Shown here: in pieces, positions 51,934-60,586 of the stretch
How the letters are laid out: the number at the start of each line of letters is the position of its first letter
Position numbering within the stretch: the first letter of the stretch is position 1
Assembly (NCBI RefSeq): GCF_000336615.1
Contig: NZ_AOLW01000019.1
Coordinates: forward strand, 1-64,000
DNA from: Haloarcula amylolytica JCM 13557
GTDB lineage: Archaea; Halobacteriota; Halobacteria; Halobacteriales; Haloarculaceae
Length of the DNA: 64,000 bases
Direction of reading: 5' to 3'
Notes under the pieces: model-generated
What the model was told of the DNA's origin: nothing
What the model saw: the letters and a program-made list of their open reading frames with translations, nothing else
Database searches by the model: none
Program-made: the position numbers and the translations under genes

Positions 51934-52560
51934 ATGGACGCACAACAGGAGTCCAAGTCGAACCCGTTCGGGATGGACGAGGCGTGCCAGAACTGCCCCG
52001 CGCTGTGTGAGACGCGCGAGAACGTCGTCCACGGCTACGGCGACGTGGGCGCCGAGTTCATCGTCCTCGGTGACTCGCCCGCAGTCGGCGCTGACGAGTC
52101 CGGTATCCCCTTTACCGGCGAGCAAGAGCGCGAACTGCTCGACATCCTCGCCGCGGTCGACATGTGCTCGGACCCGAACGCCGACAGGCCGCAGCTACAG
52201 AACACCTTCCTGACGTACGTGACCCGCTGTCGCCATCCCGACAGGGCGGCGACCGACGAGGAGGTCGTCAACTGCGAGCCGTATCTCAACAGCGAGATAC
52301 GGATGATAAACCCCGAAATCCTGCTGCCGGTCGGACAGCGCCCGCTCGAAGAGTTGGCCTTCGAGTACACGACGATGAGCGAAGACGAACTCGATATCGA
52401 GGACCGGCACGCGACGACGATCCGCGGCCGCGGCTTCGAGATCCTCCCGATGATTCCGCCGAGTGAACAGACCGACGAGGAACGGACAGCGTTTCTGGAA
52501 CACTTCAGCGAGACGCTCGGACAGGATTACCGGCAGACAAAGGGCCGGCGCGGACGGTAG
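51934..52560 (+). CDS. Family 4 uracil-DNA glycosylase-like protein
   Basis: A 208-residue member of the UDG superfamily with the family 4 iron-sulfur pattern: cysteines 18 and 21 (CQNCPALC) plus the TRCRHP and NCEPYL cysteines, as in UDG4 4Fe-4S proteins. The catalytic motif A is GDSPAVGADESGIPFTG, near the usual GEAPGxxEDxxGxPFVG but with Asp for Glu and Ala for Gly. Motif B, normally HPS, is read here as IPPSE, so the histidine is missing. It may bind DNA without excising uracil, or use a different specificity. It is coupled to aroC (one-base gap). Confidence 0.7.
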   Translation: MDAQQESKSNPFGMDEACQNCPALCETRENVVHGYGDVGAEFIVLGDSPAVGADESGIPFTGEQERELLDILAAVDMCSDPNADRPQLQNTFLTYVTRCRHPDRAATDEEVVNCEPYLNSEIRMINPEILLPVGQRPLEELAFEYTTMSEDELDIEDRHATTIRGRGFEILPMIPPSEQTDEERTAFLEHFSETLGQDYRQTKGRRGR

Positions 52561-53103
52561 TCAGGTATCAGACTTGACCTCGCTCTCAGTGGTCTGGAGC
52601 AACTCTTCCGGGCTCGACACTGTCCCGTACTCCGTCGCTGCCTGTAGCCGGTTTTCGGCGTCGTGGCGGTACTGGCTCGCCTGTGTCGATTCACCCTGTT
52701 CGCTGGCGTAAGTCATGCCGCTGAGCCACTCGGCGGCCTGCCAGAGACAGGTCGCTTTCTTGCGCGCCCGTTCCGCTAACTCGGTCAGCGAGTCGTCGTC
52801 CGCTTCGCGAACAGTCGTCGTGAACTCCTCGACGCTTTCCTCGAAGTCCGACGCGGCACTGTCGAACCCACCGCGAGCGAGCGCCATCTCCCCGTCTTCG
52901 ACGGTCGCCAGCGCGTCGGATAGCTGCCGGCGCGCTTCGCGATACCGCGTGTAGCCGATATGGTACGCCCGCTGTGCCGCCGCAGTCCCGGACAACGTGG
53001 CTTCGCGTTCGCAGTCGCGGCATACGATCTTGGGTCGTGGCTCCCCGAGAACCCGGTACTCCGACCCACATCCGTCACATCTGTAGGTCTGGGATTGCTC
53101 CAT
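52561..53103 (-). CDS. Zinc-ribbon protein of unknown function
   Basis: A 180-residue protein with an N-terminal zinc ribbon: cysteines in YRCDGCG and VCRDCE. The remainder (about 40-155) is helical, with ARRQLSDALATVEDGEMALA and DSAASDFEESVEEFTTTVRE typical of a bundle or coiled coil. No function is recognised. The upstream frame to 53124 would add seven residues; ATG 53103 is used. It converges with the UDG-like gene with no gap. Confidence 0.7.
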   Translation of the reverse strand: MEQSQTYRCDGCGSEYRVLGEPRPKIVCRDCEREATLSGTAAAQRAYHIGYTRYREARRQLSDALATVEDGEMALARGGFDSAASDFEESVEEFTTTVREADDDSLTELAERARKKATCLWQAAEWLSGMTYASEQGESTQASQYRHDAENRLQAATEYGTVSSPEELLQTTESEVKSDT

Positions 53104-53203
53104 ATAGTTTCTCTTAGTTATCAAATACTGCTCACATCTTATAATTGTTCTGTAGCTGCGTCAGAACACAAGCGACTAATCACAGTCGGGCCGAGAAGAC
53201 AGT

Positions 53204-53956
53204 ATGACTACGGTAACTGTACTGGCTGATCCGCCAGTCGAAGGGGTCGTGTTACAGGACCTGGCGGGCGACCTCTTGGACGACGCCGAGGCGGCTGGAC
53301 TGTACGAGGCAATGCTGCTTGACGTCTGTCGTGCGGTGGAGATCAGCGGGGCCGAACTGTTGGTGAACTACCGTCCCTCGGAGCAGGTCCCAGACGGCGT
53401 AGACCCCGAGACTGCGGTGCGAGAGCCAGTGACAGAGGCCCTCGAATCGCCAGGCAACGCCCGGTTCGAGGTACAGGTCGGCTCGACGTTCGCCGGTCGG
53501 GTCGGGAACACTGTCACACACCTCCTCGACCGGGAAGACGTCGCAACCGTCGCCGCCGTCGAACCGACAGCGGCACTGTTGAACCGCCAACTCATCGACA
53601 GCGCGGCGATGAAACTCCGATCCAGCGGCGTGGTACTCGGCCCTGCTGAGGGCGGCCGTGTCTACTACGCGGGTTTCGGCGAGCCGATAGATTTCGAGGA
53701 CAGCTACGCCACCCCAGCGGTCGAAACCATCGGCGAGCGCGCCGCGGATGCCGGCCTCGACGTGGACTTTCTCCCGTCGACGCCGGTCCTCGAAACGCAA
53801 TCGGATCTCAAAACGATGGTTCCGCTGCTACGCGCCCGGAACCGAGCTGGTCGGGTCGTACCGGAACGGACGATGACGTTCCTCGATGACCTCGGAATCC
53901 GTGTTGTCGACGACGAGGGCGAGCCGACCGTGGTCCGAGAGACCGACAGGTCTTAG
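53204..53956 (+). CDS. DUF2064/CofC-like nucleotidyltransferase-fold protein
   Basis: A 250-residue cytoplasmic protein. VVLGPAEGGRVYYAGFGEPI and LDVDFLPSTPVLETQSDLKTM match the DUF2064/TIGR04282 pattern of a glycosyltransferase-A fold, in which GPAxDGGYYLIGL is followed by the LLPxxxDVDTxxDL block. The usual Asp residues that bind metal are partly replaced (E and R instead of D and D), so catalysis is doubtful. It starts at 53204 and is followed by tRNA-Ser with 26 bases between. Function is unknown. Confidence 0.55.
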   Translation: MTTVTVLADPPVEGVVLQDLAGDLLDDAEAAGLYEAMLLDVCRAVEISGAELLVNYRPSEQVPDGVDPETAVREPVTEALESPGNARFEVQVGSTFAGRVGNTVTHLLDREDVATVAAVEPTAALLNRQLIDSAAMKLRSSGVVLGPAEGGRVYYAGFGEPIDFEDSYATPAVETIGERAADAGLDVDFLPSTPVLETQSDLKTMVPLLRARNRAGRVVPERTMTFLDDLGIRVVDDEGEPTVVRETDRS

Positions 53957-53982
53957 AAGGCCCACGCAGTATGCCCGACTGC

Positions 53983-54066
53983 GGTGGGATGGCAGAGCGG
54001 CCTATTGCGCCTGCCTTGAAAGCAGGTATCCTCACGGATTCCTGGGTTCAAATCCCAGTCCCACCG
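53983..54066 (+). tRNA. tRNA-Ser (anticodon UGA)
   Basis: Acceptor stem ggtggga/tcccacc with G discriminator, D arm gca...tgc, anticodon stem cctgc/gcagg with loop cttgaaa (UGA at positions 34-36), a long variable arm (atcc-tcac-ggat) typical of serine, and T arm ctggg-ttcaaat-cccag. CCA is not encoded. It is 84 bases long with no intron visible. Confidence 0.95.
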
Positions 54067-54070
54067 TATT

Positions 54071-54097
54071 TTGCCACGAACAAACCGTGAGTGGCAA
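54071..54097 (+). terminator. Hairpin after tRNA-Ser
   Basis: ttgccac (54071-54077) pairs with gtggcaa (54091-54097), right after the tRNA and a T-rich tatttt. A further weak stem (gtcgca/tgcgac) lies near 54126-54151. The 248 bases from the tRNA to the next gene hold no gene. Confidence 0.4.
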
Positions 54098-54314
54098 GTA
54101 CACCAGCTGAGATTTGAAGCCGACGAGTCGCAGCGCACACAGTGAGTGCGACCGTCTTGCTCTGGTTCGAATGCAACTACAGCAACGTTCGGTCCAGTCC
54201 GAGAGCCTACAGAAGAGGTGGACAGAATTCGCTGCCTTCCGATGTGTAGGCACAGTTTACCGAATCGAAGCAATCGGGCGGTTTTATGTCGATGGTCTGG
54301 ATTATATTTGCGTA

Positions 54315-55697
54315 ATGGTACGTGAAGATAGGTCCCCAAGGCAGCATCTTCTGGGCCTCCTCTCCGTCTGTGTCGTTGCCCTCCTCCTCGCAGCGACGGC
54401 GGCAGGCCCTGCTGTTGCTGCACCACGACTGTTCGTGTCCGGGGCGTCAAAAGATGTAAACACGATACTGACGGGTGAATCGGTAAACGTCACCGCGACG
54501 GTCAAGAACACTGGGAGCTCCGGCGGTGCGATGAGCGTTGAGTACGCGGCGAACGGAACAACGAAGGCAACTGAACGGGTGGCCGTCGACGCCGGCTCGT
54601 CGGCTAAGCGAACACGGGCACTAACGTTCAACTCGCCCGGAACATACCAGATCACAGTCAAAAGTCCGGAGCGGTCGGCCGGGTTCGTTCGGGTCAAGAA
54701 AGCGACCGCAGTGACGATACGGCAGGATGCGACCAGCCGACAAACGGAAGTCCGTGGCGGTGCAGTTCCAACGACGAAGCCATACGAAGTCGAGATGCCG
54801 GGTGCAATGAACCGGACGTTCGCTGTCCAGACGTGGACGGTGAACGCATCCCAGCGGTCGTTCACACAGAACGTCACCGAGTATACAGACCCCGCGGACG
54901 CAGGTATCACAGTACCCGATAGCGACAGTGCATCGGTGTTCAGTGTGGTGACCGTCGGATCGTCAACCGGAGTTCAGCCGTCGTCGATGCAGTTCGTGTT
55001 GAACCGCTCGAACCTCCAGTCGGCTGGCATCGACGCTTCGGCGGTCCGCGTGTATCACCGTGTGAACGGATCGTGGCGAGCCGCTGAAACGAGCGTTGTC
55101 GAGGAGCGGTCCGATCAAGTCGTCTATGAAGCGGACACGGCAGGCGCATCGGCCTACGCAATTGGGAAGATCGAGTCTGCATTCAGCATCACGCGAACCT
55201 CAGTTGTCAGCGAACAGGTTCCTGAGGGGCAACGGGTCGTCGTCGAAGGAACAATCTCCAACGACGGCGGTATCGAAGGCACGTACGACGCGCAGATGCG
55301 GGTAGACGACGAGGTCGTCAACCAGACCTCGGTGACTGTGCCGGCAGACACCGAACAGACAGTGACGCTGTCGACGGTCGTGACGACGCCGGGAACGTTC
55401 CAGATCGGCTTCAACGACGTCAACGCCGGTGAAATCAAAGTAACCGAGAGCCAACTCCAGACCGACGAGAACGGCGGTGCCGAGCCGAAGACGGAGCCGA
55501 CTGGAACGGAGCCAGCAGTCCAGACCGAACCCGCGGGTGACGGTGACGGCGGACTCGGGCCGCTCCCGGCGACGGTCATGGGCATCAGTACAGTGCTGGT
55601 CATCGGCGGACTTCTCGGTGCGTTACTCCTGTTCGGCGTCGTCATTGCGCTCCTCCGACGGGGTGGCAGCCGGAACGACAGCGGCTTCGAACTGTAG
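54315..55697 (+). CDS. Surface protein with CARDB-like and PGF-pre-PGF domains
   Basis: A 460-residue secreted protein. A cleavable signal peptide (residues 1-36, LLGLLSVCVVALLLAATAAG) is followed by a CARDB-like beta sandwich (about 50-140), a PGF-pre-PGF-type domain (about 170-300; MQFVLNRSNLQSAGIDASAV and ADTAGASAYAIGKI), a second sandwich (about 300-385), an acidic linker and a C-terminal membrane helix (about 425-450, VMGISTVLVIGGLLGALLLF) with a short basic end (LLRRGGSRNDSG). Similar proteins are S-layer-associated. TATA-like gttttatg about 30 bases upstream supports ATG 54315. A ligand cannot be named. Confidence 0.75.
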   Translation: MVREDRSPRQHLLGLLSVCVVALLLAATAAGPAVAAPRLFVSGASKDVNTILTGESVNVTATVKNTGSSGGAMSVEYAANGTTKATERVAVDAGSSAKRTRALTFNSPGTYQITVKSPERSAGFVRVKKATAVTIRQDATSRQTEVRGGAVPTTKPYEVEMPGAMNRTFAVQTWTVNASQRSFTQNVTEYTDPADAGITVPDSDSASVFSVVTVGSSTGVQPSSMQFVLNRSNLQSAGIDASAVRVYHRVNGSWRAAETSVVEERSDQVVYEADTAGASAYAIGKIESAFSITRTSVVSEQVPEGQRVVVEGTISNDGGIEGTYDAQMRVDDEVVNQTSVTVPADTEQTVTLSTVVTTPGTFQIGFNDVNAGEIKVTESQLQTDENGGAEPKTEPTGTEPAVQTEPAGDGDGGLGPLPATVMGISTVLVIGGLLGALLLFGVVIALLRRGGSRNDSGFEL

Positions 55698-55742
55698 GCG
55701 GGGAGAGAAACCCTTTTTGTGCCAGTGTCCAGAGAATCGCGT

Positions 55743-56042
55743 ATGGATTGGCCACACGATCCGGACGGTGAGGAAGGAAGCGAGGGCCGGCGCAAGTACG
55801 GCCACGCTGTGCTGGCGAAGAAAGTCGACGAGGACGAGGACTTCCCACTGACTGCCGAGGAATACGTCGAACAGTACGGGGACCACCCGGTTCGGATCGA
55901 CTACGAGACGGTCGTCAGCGTGGCGGACATCTTCGAGTACGTCGATCAGGAGGAGTTCGAGGACTTCCCGGACTTTCACAAATCTATCGGGCGCGCGCTG
56001 CGCGAGGCGGACTGGTGGCCGTACAGACTCGAACAGGCCTGA
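55743..56042 (+). CDS. DUF5785-type haloarchaeal protein
   Basis: A 99-residue acidic protein. It matches the DUF5785 pattern, with a start DWPHDPDGEEGSEGRRKYGH followed by EDEDFPLTAEEYVEQYGDHP and YVDQEEFEDFPDFH. The strongly acidic, Phe/Asp-rich body and the C-terminal WWPYRLEQA are striking. Function is unknown. ATG 55743 is chosen over the in-frame ATG at 55719. It is followed by an HTH protein on the same strand. Confidence 0.75.
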   Translation: MDWPHDPDGEEGSEGRRKYGHAVLAKKVDEDEDFPLTAEEYVEQYGDHPVRIDYETVVSVADIFEYVDQEEFEDFPDFHKSIGRALREADWWPYRLEQA

Positions 56043-56099
56043 CTGTGTGGAGTGTGTGGGCACGACACATACTTGTGGGAGGCCGGTGTAGCGTCGCGT

Positions 56100-56438
56100 A
56101 TGGCGACGACATCTTCAAGCGGCGACCGCACCGAGCAGGGACTCCCCGAGGAGGTTGTTGCCGATCTGTTGTCGGACGACACTCGCCGTCGCGCGCTCTC
56201 GATACTGGCAGACCGCGGTGAACCGGTTGTCGTCGCAGACCTCGCGGCGGCGGTTCTGGCGGCCCAGCGTGACATCGAGCCAGCGGCAGTCCCTGACGCT
56301 GACAGGGACGAACTCACCGAGGAACTGTTCATCGAGCACCTCCCGAAACTAACGGCAACGGACGTCGTCGCGTACGATTCGATGATCGGGACCGTCGAGA
56401 TACAGCGCCCCGACGCGGTGCCGACTGACCCCCGTTGA
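56100..56438 (+). CDS. DUF7344-type HTH protein
   Basis: A 112-residue haloarchaeal winged-helix protein. LLSDDTRRRALSILADRGEP is helix 1-2, PVVVADLAAAVLAAQRD covers the recognition part, and FIEHLPKLTATDVVAYDSMI is the wing block shared with the 37839-38219 HTH gene (HLPxLxxxDVVxYD). It lacks a sensor domain. It lies 57 bases after the DUF5785 gene and 108 bases before GTP cyclohydrolase III on the same strand. Confidence 0.7.
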   Translation: MATTSSSGDRTEQGLPEEVVADLLSDDTRRRALSILADRGEPVVVADLAAAVLAAQRDIEPAAVPDADRDELTEELFIEHLPKLTATDVVAYDSMIGTVEIQRPDAVPTDPR

Positions 56439-56546
56439 ATCGGCTCGCATGTCCGGAGTCCGACACCGGCCGGACCGGCCTTCAGTCCACTCTGCCGGTT
56501 AATTTCGACAGAGCAATACCCGTTGCTTCTAAACGAACGATGGACA

Positions 56547-57320
56547 GTGACCAACACCCAGATCACCCATATACAGATTGATAACTACGGGCCGTGGACT
56601 GTGACACCTGAGCCCCGCCGTGAAGTCGACTTGCAGACGCTCCAGTCCCGGTTGTACGCTGACCTCGCACAGTTGTTCGGGAACCGCGACGGCTACATCT
56701 TCTTCTCGCGGTTCGACAACATGATCGCCGTGACGAACGGACTGGACGAGGCGGCACACGCACTCATTCAGGAGTCCGTCGGCAATCGCTACCCGGTGAC
56801 GATGAGCCTCTCGGTCGCGACGGGAACGACACCCGTCTCGGCGCTGGGAACGGCGACAGAGCAGCTACAGGAGGCCGGTAGCGCACAGGACAAGGGCCGG
56901 CGAGAAGTGCTACGCGGCCAGACGATCGGCGAGGAGTTCCGGAAGCCCACAGACGTGCAACTCGCGCATTTCGATGTCGACGACGCCACCGAGAAGTACA
57001 CCGACCAGCTCAACGAGTTCGACACGTTCATCCAGATCGAGCAGGGGTACGCGGCGCTCATGAAGTATATGCGCGAAGCCCACGACTCGTTGTCGTTTTT
57101 CGTCGGCGGTGACAACGTCATCGCGGTCTGTCCGGACCTGGACGAGGCAGACTACCACGATGCAATCAACCACGTCCGTGACGCGGTCGACGTAGAGTTG
57201 AAAGTCGGTGTCGGACGCGGGCGGACGGCAGCTACGGCCGGGATGGACGCCAAGCACGCGTTAGAGACCTGTCGGGCGACTGGCGAGGCCGTTAGCATCG
57301 AAACCGAGACAACCGAGTAA
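56547..57320 (+). CDS. arfA: GTP cyclohydrolase III
   Basis: A 257-residue archaeal enzyme that opens the imidazole ring of GTP without releasing formate, making 2-amino-5-formylamino-6-ribosylaminopyrimidinone phosphate on the way to riboflavin and coenzyme F420. It starts at a GTG with TQITHIQIDNYGPWTVTPEP, the family signature. Two ferredoxin-like halves of diguanylate cyclase-like fold (about 1-125 and 130-250) carry GGDNVIAVCP and FSRFDNMIAV. It needs Mg2+ or another divalent metal. It is downstream of the DUF7344-type HTH gene. Confidence 0.93.
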   Translation: MTNTQITHIQIDNYGPWTVTPEPRREVDLQTLQSRLYADLAQLFGNRDGYIFFSRFDNMIAVTNGLDEAAHALIQESVGNRYPVTMSLSVATGTTPVSALGTATEQLQEAGSAQDKGRREVLRGQTIGEEFRKPTDVQLAHFDVDDATEKYTDQLNEFDTFIQIEQGYAALMKYMREAHDSLSFFVGGDNVIAVCPDLDEADYHDAINHVRDAVDVELKVGVGRGRTAATAGMDAKHALETCRATGEAVSIETETTE

Positions 57321-57387
57321 GTTGTGAACCACGCGATATAAACGTAGTGGAGGTATCTTTTAGACCGGTCGTGTGGTACTTAGGCAC

Positions 57388-57963
57388 ATGAACGGTGAGG
57401 TCACTGTGCGGGAGGTTATGAACAGAGAGTACGTCGGCGCAAGCGAGTCCGACGACCTCCTCGAAACGACGGAGTTGCTGATCCGAGAGGACCAGCATCC
57501 GATTCTCGTGTTACGGGGGAACGAACCGGTCGGCGTCGCGACGGACAGGGACGTGCTGGCGTACATCGTCGACGGCGGCAACCCGGAGACTGCCACCGTC
57601 GGCGACGTGATGCGTGAATCCATTCCGACAATCGGACCCGATGCTGGACTCCCGGCGGCCCGGGACCGAATGGCGACACGGTCCGCCGAATTTCTCCTGG
57701 TAACGGCCGACGGAGAGCCTCTCGGAACGCTGACCGAGCACGACATCCTCTCGACTGCGAGGTTAGAGAGCGAGTCGACGGAGGTCGCCGAGCAACCCTC
57801 GACGGTTGCGACGACCGGGCAGGAAGCCACCACCGACGGGATGCAGTCCGCCGCCGAGGATTCGTTCGATAATCAGGGCATCTGTTCCGCCTGTAGCACG
57901 TTTACACGGGACCTGGCGTCGTTCAACGGGCAACTCCTCTGTGCGGACTGTCGTGACGTCTGA
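57388..57963 (+). CDS. CBS-pair protein with C-terminal zinc ribbon
   Basis: A 191-residue protein with two CBS motifs (about 1-60 and 66-125): VREVMNREYVGASESDDL, HPILVLRGNEPVGVATDRDV and DVMRESIPTIGPDAG with GTLTEHDIL. The C-terminal 40 residues hold a zinc ribbon with cysteines in GICSACSTF and LLCADCR. CBS plus a zinc ribbon suggests a nucleotide-sensing regulator that binds a protein or nucleic acid. A linker of about 35 Glu/Thr/Gln-rich residues separates the parts. Its partner is unknown. Confidence 0.85.
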   Translation: MNGEVTVREVMNREYVGASESDDLLETTELLIREDQHPILVLRGNEPVGVATDRDVLAYIVDGGNPETATVGDVMRESIPTIGPDAGLPAARDRMATRSAEFLLVTADGEPLGTLTEHDILSTARLESESTEVAEQPSTVATTGQEATTDGMQSAAEDSFDNQGICSACSTFTRDLASFNGQLLCADCRDV

Positions 57964-58049
57964 CCCACGCCAGCCGGTCCCACCTCTCACAGCGGACGGA
58001 TACGGCGGCGTAGCCGAACTGTTTTGACCGTACGACACGGAGTAGCACC

Positions 58050-58517
58050 GTGGAAATCGCCACCGCCTCGATGGACGACGTGGACACCATCGTCGACCTG
58101 TGGGTCCGACTGGCGGAGAGCCAACGTACCCACGGCTCACATCTGTTCGGGGACCGGAACCGGACCGCGGTCCGGGAGACTGTCGTACAGCGCGTTGTCG
58201 CCGAGAACGTCCGTATCGCCCGTATAAACCGGCAGATCGTCGGGTTCGTCATGGTGACCATCGACAGCGGCCGGTACGAACAAGACGAGACGCGGGGTAT
58301 CATCGAGAACATCTTCGTGGAACCGGTCCACAGGAGTCAGGGAGTCGGTAGCGAACTGCTCGATACGGCGGAGGAGCTACTTCGCGAGGCCGGTGCGGAG
58401 ATCCTCGCGCTGGAGGTGATGGCGGACAACGAATCCGCCCGACAGTTCTACCGAGCACACGGCTACGCACCACACCGAATCGAGCTCGAAAAGCCGACCG
58501 AAAACGATACTCTCTAA
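58050..58517 (+). CDS. GNAT-family acetyltransferase
   Basis: A 155-residue GNAT protein. The acetyl-CoA binding segment is FVEPVHRSQGVGSELLDTAE (the R/QxxGxG/A pattern), with the following LALEVMADNESARQFYRAHG forming the end of the fold; VGFVMVTIDSG is the central strand. It most likely acetylates an amino group of a protein N-terminus or small molecule; substrate unknown. The GTG at 58050 is the start. tRNA-Thr follows 32 bases after the stop. Confidence 0.85.
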   Translation: MEIATASMDDVDTIVDLWVRLAESQRTHGSHLFGDRNRTAVRETVVQRVVAENVRIARINRQIVGFVMVTIDSGRYEQDETRGIIENIFVEPVHRSQGVGSELLDTAEELLREAGAEILALEVMADNESARQFYRAHGYAPHRIELEKPTENDTL

Positions 58518-58549
58518 ACGGTCCCCACACAACGCAGGTATACAACCGC

Positions 58550-58623
58550 GCCAGGGGAGCTTGGGTGGTCCAAGCACTCGACTTGTAATCGAGAGTTCGT
58601 GGGTTCAAATCCCACCCCTGGCT
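58550..58623 (+). tRNA. tRNA-Thr (anticodon UGU)
   Basis: Acceptor stem gccaggg/ccctggc with U discriminator, anticodon stem ctcga/tcgag with loop cttgtaa (UGU), and T arm gtggg-ttcaaat-cccac. It is 74 bases long, no intron visible, CCA not encoded. A run of five T follows the gene (ggtttttacc) and probably ends transcription. Confidence 0.95.
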
Positions 58624-58658
58624 TTAGGTTTTTACCACTGGAAGGCGTACGGTAGGCC

Positions 58659-59063
58659 ATGAGTGAATCCAAAGGAGAACTCCCGGACAACGACGAAGAG
58701 TGGCGCGAAATTCTCTCCGACGAGGAGTACCGAATCCTCCGCGAGTCCGGAACAGAGCCGCGGTTCAGCAGCGACCTCATCGACGTAGAAGACGAGGGCG
58801 TGTTCACCTGTGCCGGCTGTGGGACGGAACTGTTCGATAGCGACAGGAAGTTCGAATCGGAGACCGGCTGGCCGAGCTTCTGGGACGTGTATCAGGAAGG
58901 CAACGTCGAGACACAGGCAGACAACAGCCACGGGATGGAGCGAACGGAAGTCGTCTGTGCCGAGTGTGGCGGTCATCTGGGCCACGTATTCGACGACGGA
59001 CCGGAGCCGAGCGGGAAGCGGTACTGCATCAACGGCGCGGCGCTCGACTTCGAGTCGGAGTAG
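58659..59063 (+). CDS. msrB: Peptide methionine-R-sulfoxide reductase
   Basis: A 134-residue MsrB that repairs R-methionine sulfoxide in proteins. Zinc cysteines are Cys51 and Cys54 (CAGCG) and Cys100 and Cys103 (CAECGG); the catalytic cysteine is Cys123 (RYCINGAAL). GWPSFWDVYQ and HLGHVFDDGP complete the active site. The N-terminal half (about 1-48) is an acidic helical region, common in haloarchaea. Length is normal. Confidence 0.95.
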   Translation: MSESKGELPDNDEEWREILSDEEYRILRESGTEPRFSSDLIDVEDEGVFTCAGCGTELFDSDRKFESETGWPSFWDVYQEGNVETQADNSHGMERTEVVCAECGGHLGHVFDDGPEPSGKRYCINGAALDFESE

Positions 59064-59111
59064 CGACCACCGGAACCCTTTTTTCCGTCATTGAAGTTGA
59101 TACGGCTAGAC

Positions 59112-59825
59112 GTGACTGAACACGGGACCGACGAGGCGGACGGCGAGGGGGCCGGGGTACCGGTCGACGAGTCGCTGGTGGACGAGCCACCGACCGCCAC
59201 TGCCGAGCAGCCACAGCCGGAGAGTCACCTGCTAGCCGAGAGCCTCCGAACGTTTCCGTGGCTCCGGGCTGCCGGCGTCGCCGCCGGGACGCTGGCTGTC
59301 GAGTATCTGCTCGTCACGCTGCTATTTCTCGTCGGCCCGCCGGAGGTCGGCCTGCAGGAGCTGTCGGACCGGCTGGTCCAGTACGGGTTCGTGCTGTACA
59401 ACGCCCATCATGTGCCGACACTGGTGACTGCGACAGGTGCCGAGGTGTACGGCTCGGCCGCGCGGAACGTCCTGTACGGTGTTGAGAACGCGAGCATTCC
59501 CCCTATCGTCTATTTCCTGATACCTATCGTCTCGCTGCTCACCGTCGGCGCACTGTTCGAACGCTACCGCGGCGATTCCCGGTCAGACAGCCTGCTCGAA
59601 GAGGCAGCGCTCGTCGGAACCGGCATCGGATTTGGCTACGTCGTCACTGGGTTTATCGGGAGCTTCGTGTTCGTCCGGACAGTTATGTTCGACGGCGGGG
59701 GCGAGGGACAGGCCGCACCAGCGGTGCTGTGGCTCCTGATTCTGATGTTCTTCCTCCCATTGCTATTTGCGAGCCTCGGCGCGGCCGCCCGCTACCTCTA
59801 CACCGACTGGGCTTCGGGCGCGTAG
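59112..59825 (+). CDS. Haloarchaeal multi-helix membrane protein
   Basis: A 237-residue protein with four or five predicted membrane helices (about residues 53-72, 78-98, 134-154, 170-195 and 204-227), after an acidic N-terminal tail. Segments such as IVYFLIPIVSLLTVGALFE and LLILMFFLPLLFASLGAAA are clearly hydrophobic. GTG 59112 is used, since the TTG at 59091 is less likely. The family and function are unknown. The last 28 bases overlap the glutaredoxin gene on the opposite strand. Confidence 0.7.
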   Translation: MTEHGTDEADGEGAGVPVDESLVDEPPTATAEQPQPESHLLAESLRTFPWLRAAGVAAGTLAVEYLLVTLLFLVGPPEVGLQELSDRLVQYGFVLYNAHHVPTLVTATGAEVYGSAARNVLYGVENASIPPIVYFLIPIVSLLTVGALFERYRGDSRSDSLLEEAALVGTGIGFGYVVTGFIGSFVFVRTVMFDGGGEGQAAPAVLWLLILMFFLPLLFASLGAAARYLYTDWASGA

Positions 59826-60055
59826 GTCGTCTCGATAAATTCGAGGATGCGCTCGGACTCTGCCATCGTGACGCCGCGGTCGTCGTCGACCAGCACCGGG
59901 ACGCCCCGCTGGCCGGAGACCCGCTTCACTTCGTCACGTTCTGAGTGCAGCGCCTCGACCCAGACGCTGTCGTAGTCGATCCCGAGTTCGTCCAGTCGGT
60001 CGGCGACTTTCTCGCAGTACGGACAGCCGTCGAGCTGGTAGAGCGTCAGGCTCAT
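59798..60055 (-). CDS. Glutaredoxin
   Basis: An 85-residue glutaredoxin with the active site CPYC (Cys11 and Cys14) and the fold YQLDGCPYCEKVADRLDELG. The downstream GVPVLVDDD holds the cis-Pro expected in thioredoxin folds. It reduces disulfides with glutathione-like or gamma-glutamylcysteine partners; haloarchaea use gamma-glutamylcysteine. It is the last gene of the L7Ae-S28e-L24e-Ndk strand, 66 bases after ndk, and may be part of that transcript. Its end overlaps the membrane protein gene by 28 bases. Confidence 0.88.
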   Translation of the reverse strand: MSLTLYQLDGCPYCEKVADRLDELGIDYDSVWVEALHSERDEVKRVSGQRGVPVLVDDDRGVTMAESERILEFIETTYAPEAQSV

Positions 60056-60121
60056 ACTGAGCGGTACGGACGCCGCCTTCAAGGTGGTTGTGCTCGAAAA
60101 AACGCGACAGCCGATCTGGCG

Positions 60122-60586
60122 TTACTCGTACAGCCAGGGCGCGTCGATCTGGTCCCAGTCGACGAGTTCGTCCTCGTCGAAGAACAGCTCGATTTCGCGC
60201 TCGTTTGCGCCCTCGTCCTCGTGGTCGGAGCCGTGGATGACGTTCCGACCGAGGTCGAGCCCGTAGTCACCGCGGATGGTGCCGGGAGCCGATTCGGCGG
60301 GGTCGGTCTCGCCCATCATGGTGCGGACCTGCCGGGTCGCGTCCTGGCCCTCCCAGACCATCGCAAATACGGGTCCGGAGGTGATGAAGTCGACGAGTCC
60401 GTCGAAGAACGGCTTGTCCTCGTGCTCGCCGTAGTGCTCCTCGGCGAGCTCCTGGTCGATCTGCATGAACTTGCCACCGACCATCTTCAGGCCGCGGTCC
60501 TCGAAGCGGGAGACGATGTCCCCGATGAGACCGCGCTGGACGCCGTCAGGCTTGACCATCACGAACGTACGCTCGTGTTCGGACAT
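60122..60586 (-). CDS. ndk: Nucleoside diphosphate kinase
   Basis: A 154-residue enzyme that transfers the gamma phosphate between nucleotides. [16 protein letters not shown] opens the fold and His118 in NVIHGSD is the phosphorylated histidine. Family length is normal. It is the last of the archaeal L7Ae-S28e-L24e-Ndk cluster, its start overlapping the L24e stop by one base (TGATG-like), so translation is coupled. Confidence 0.97.
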   Translation of the reverse strand: MSEHERTFVMVKPDGVQRGLIGDIVSRFEDRGLKMVGGKFMQIDQELAEEHYGEHEDKPFFDGLVDFITSGPVFAMVWEGQDATRQVRTMMGETDPAESAPGTIRGDYGLDLGRNVIHGSDHEDEGANEREIELFFDEDELVDWDQIDAPWLYE

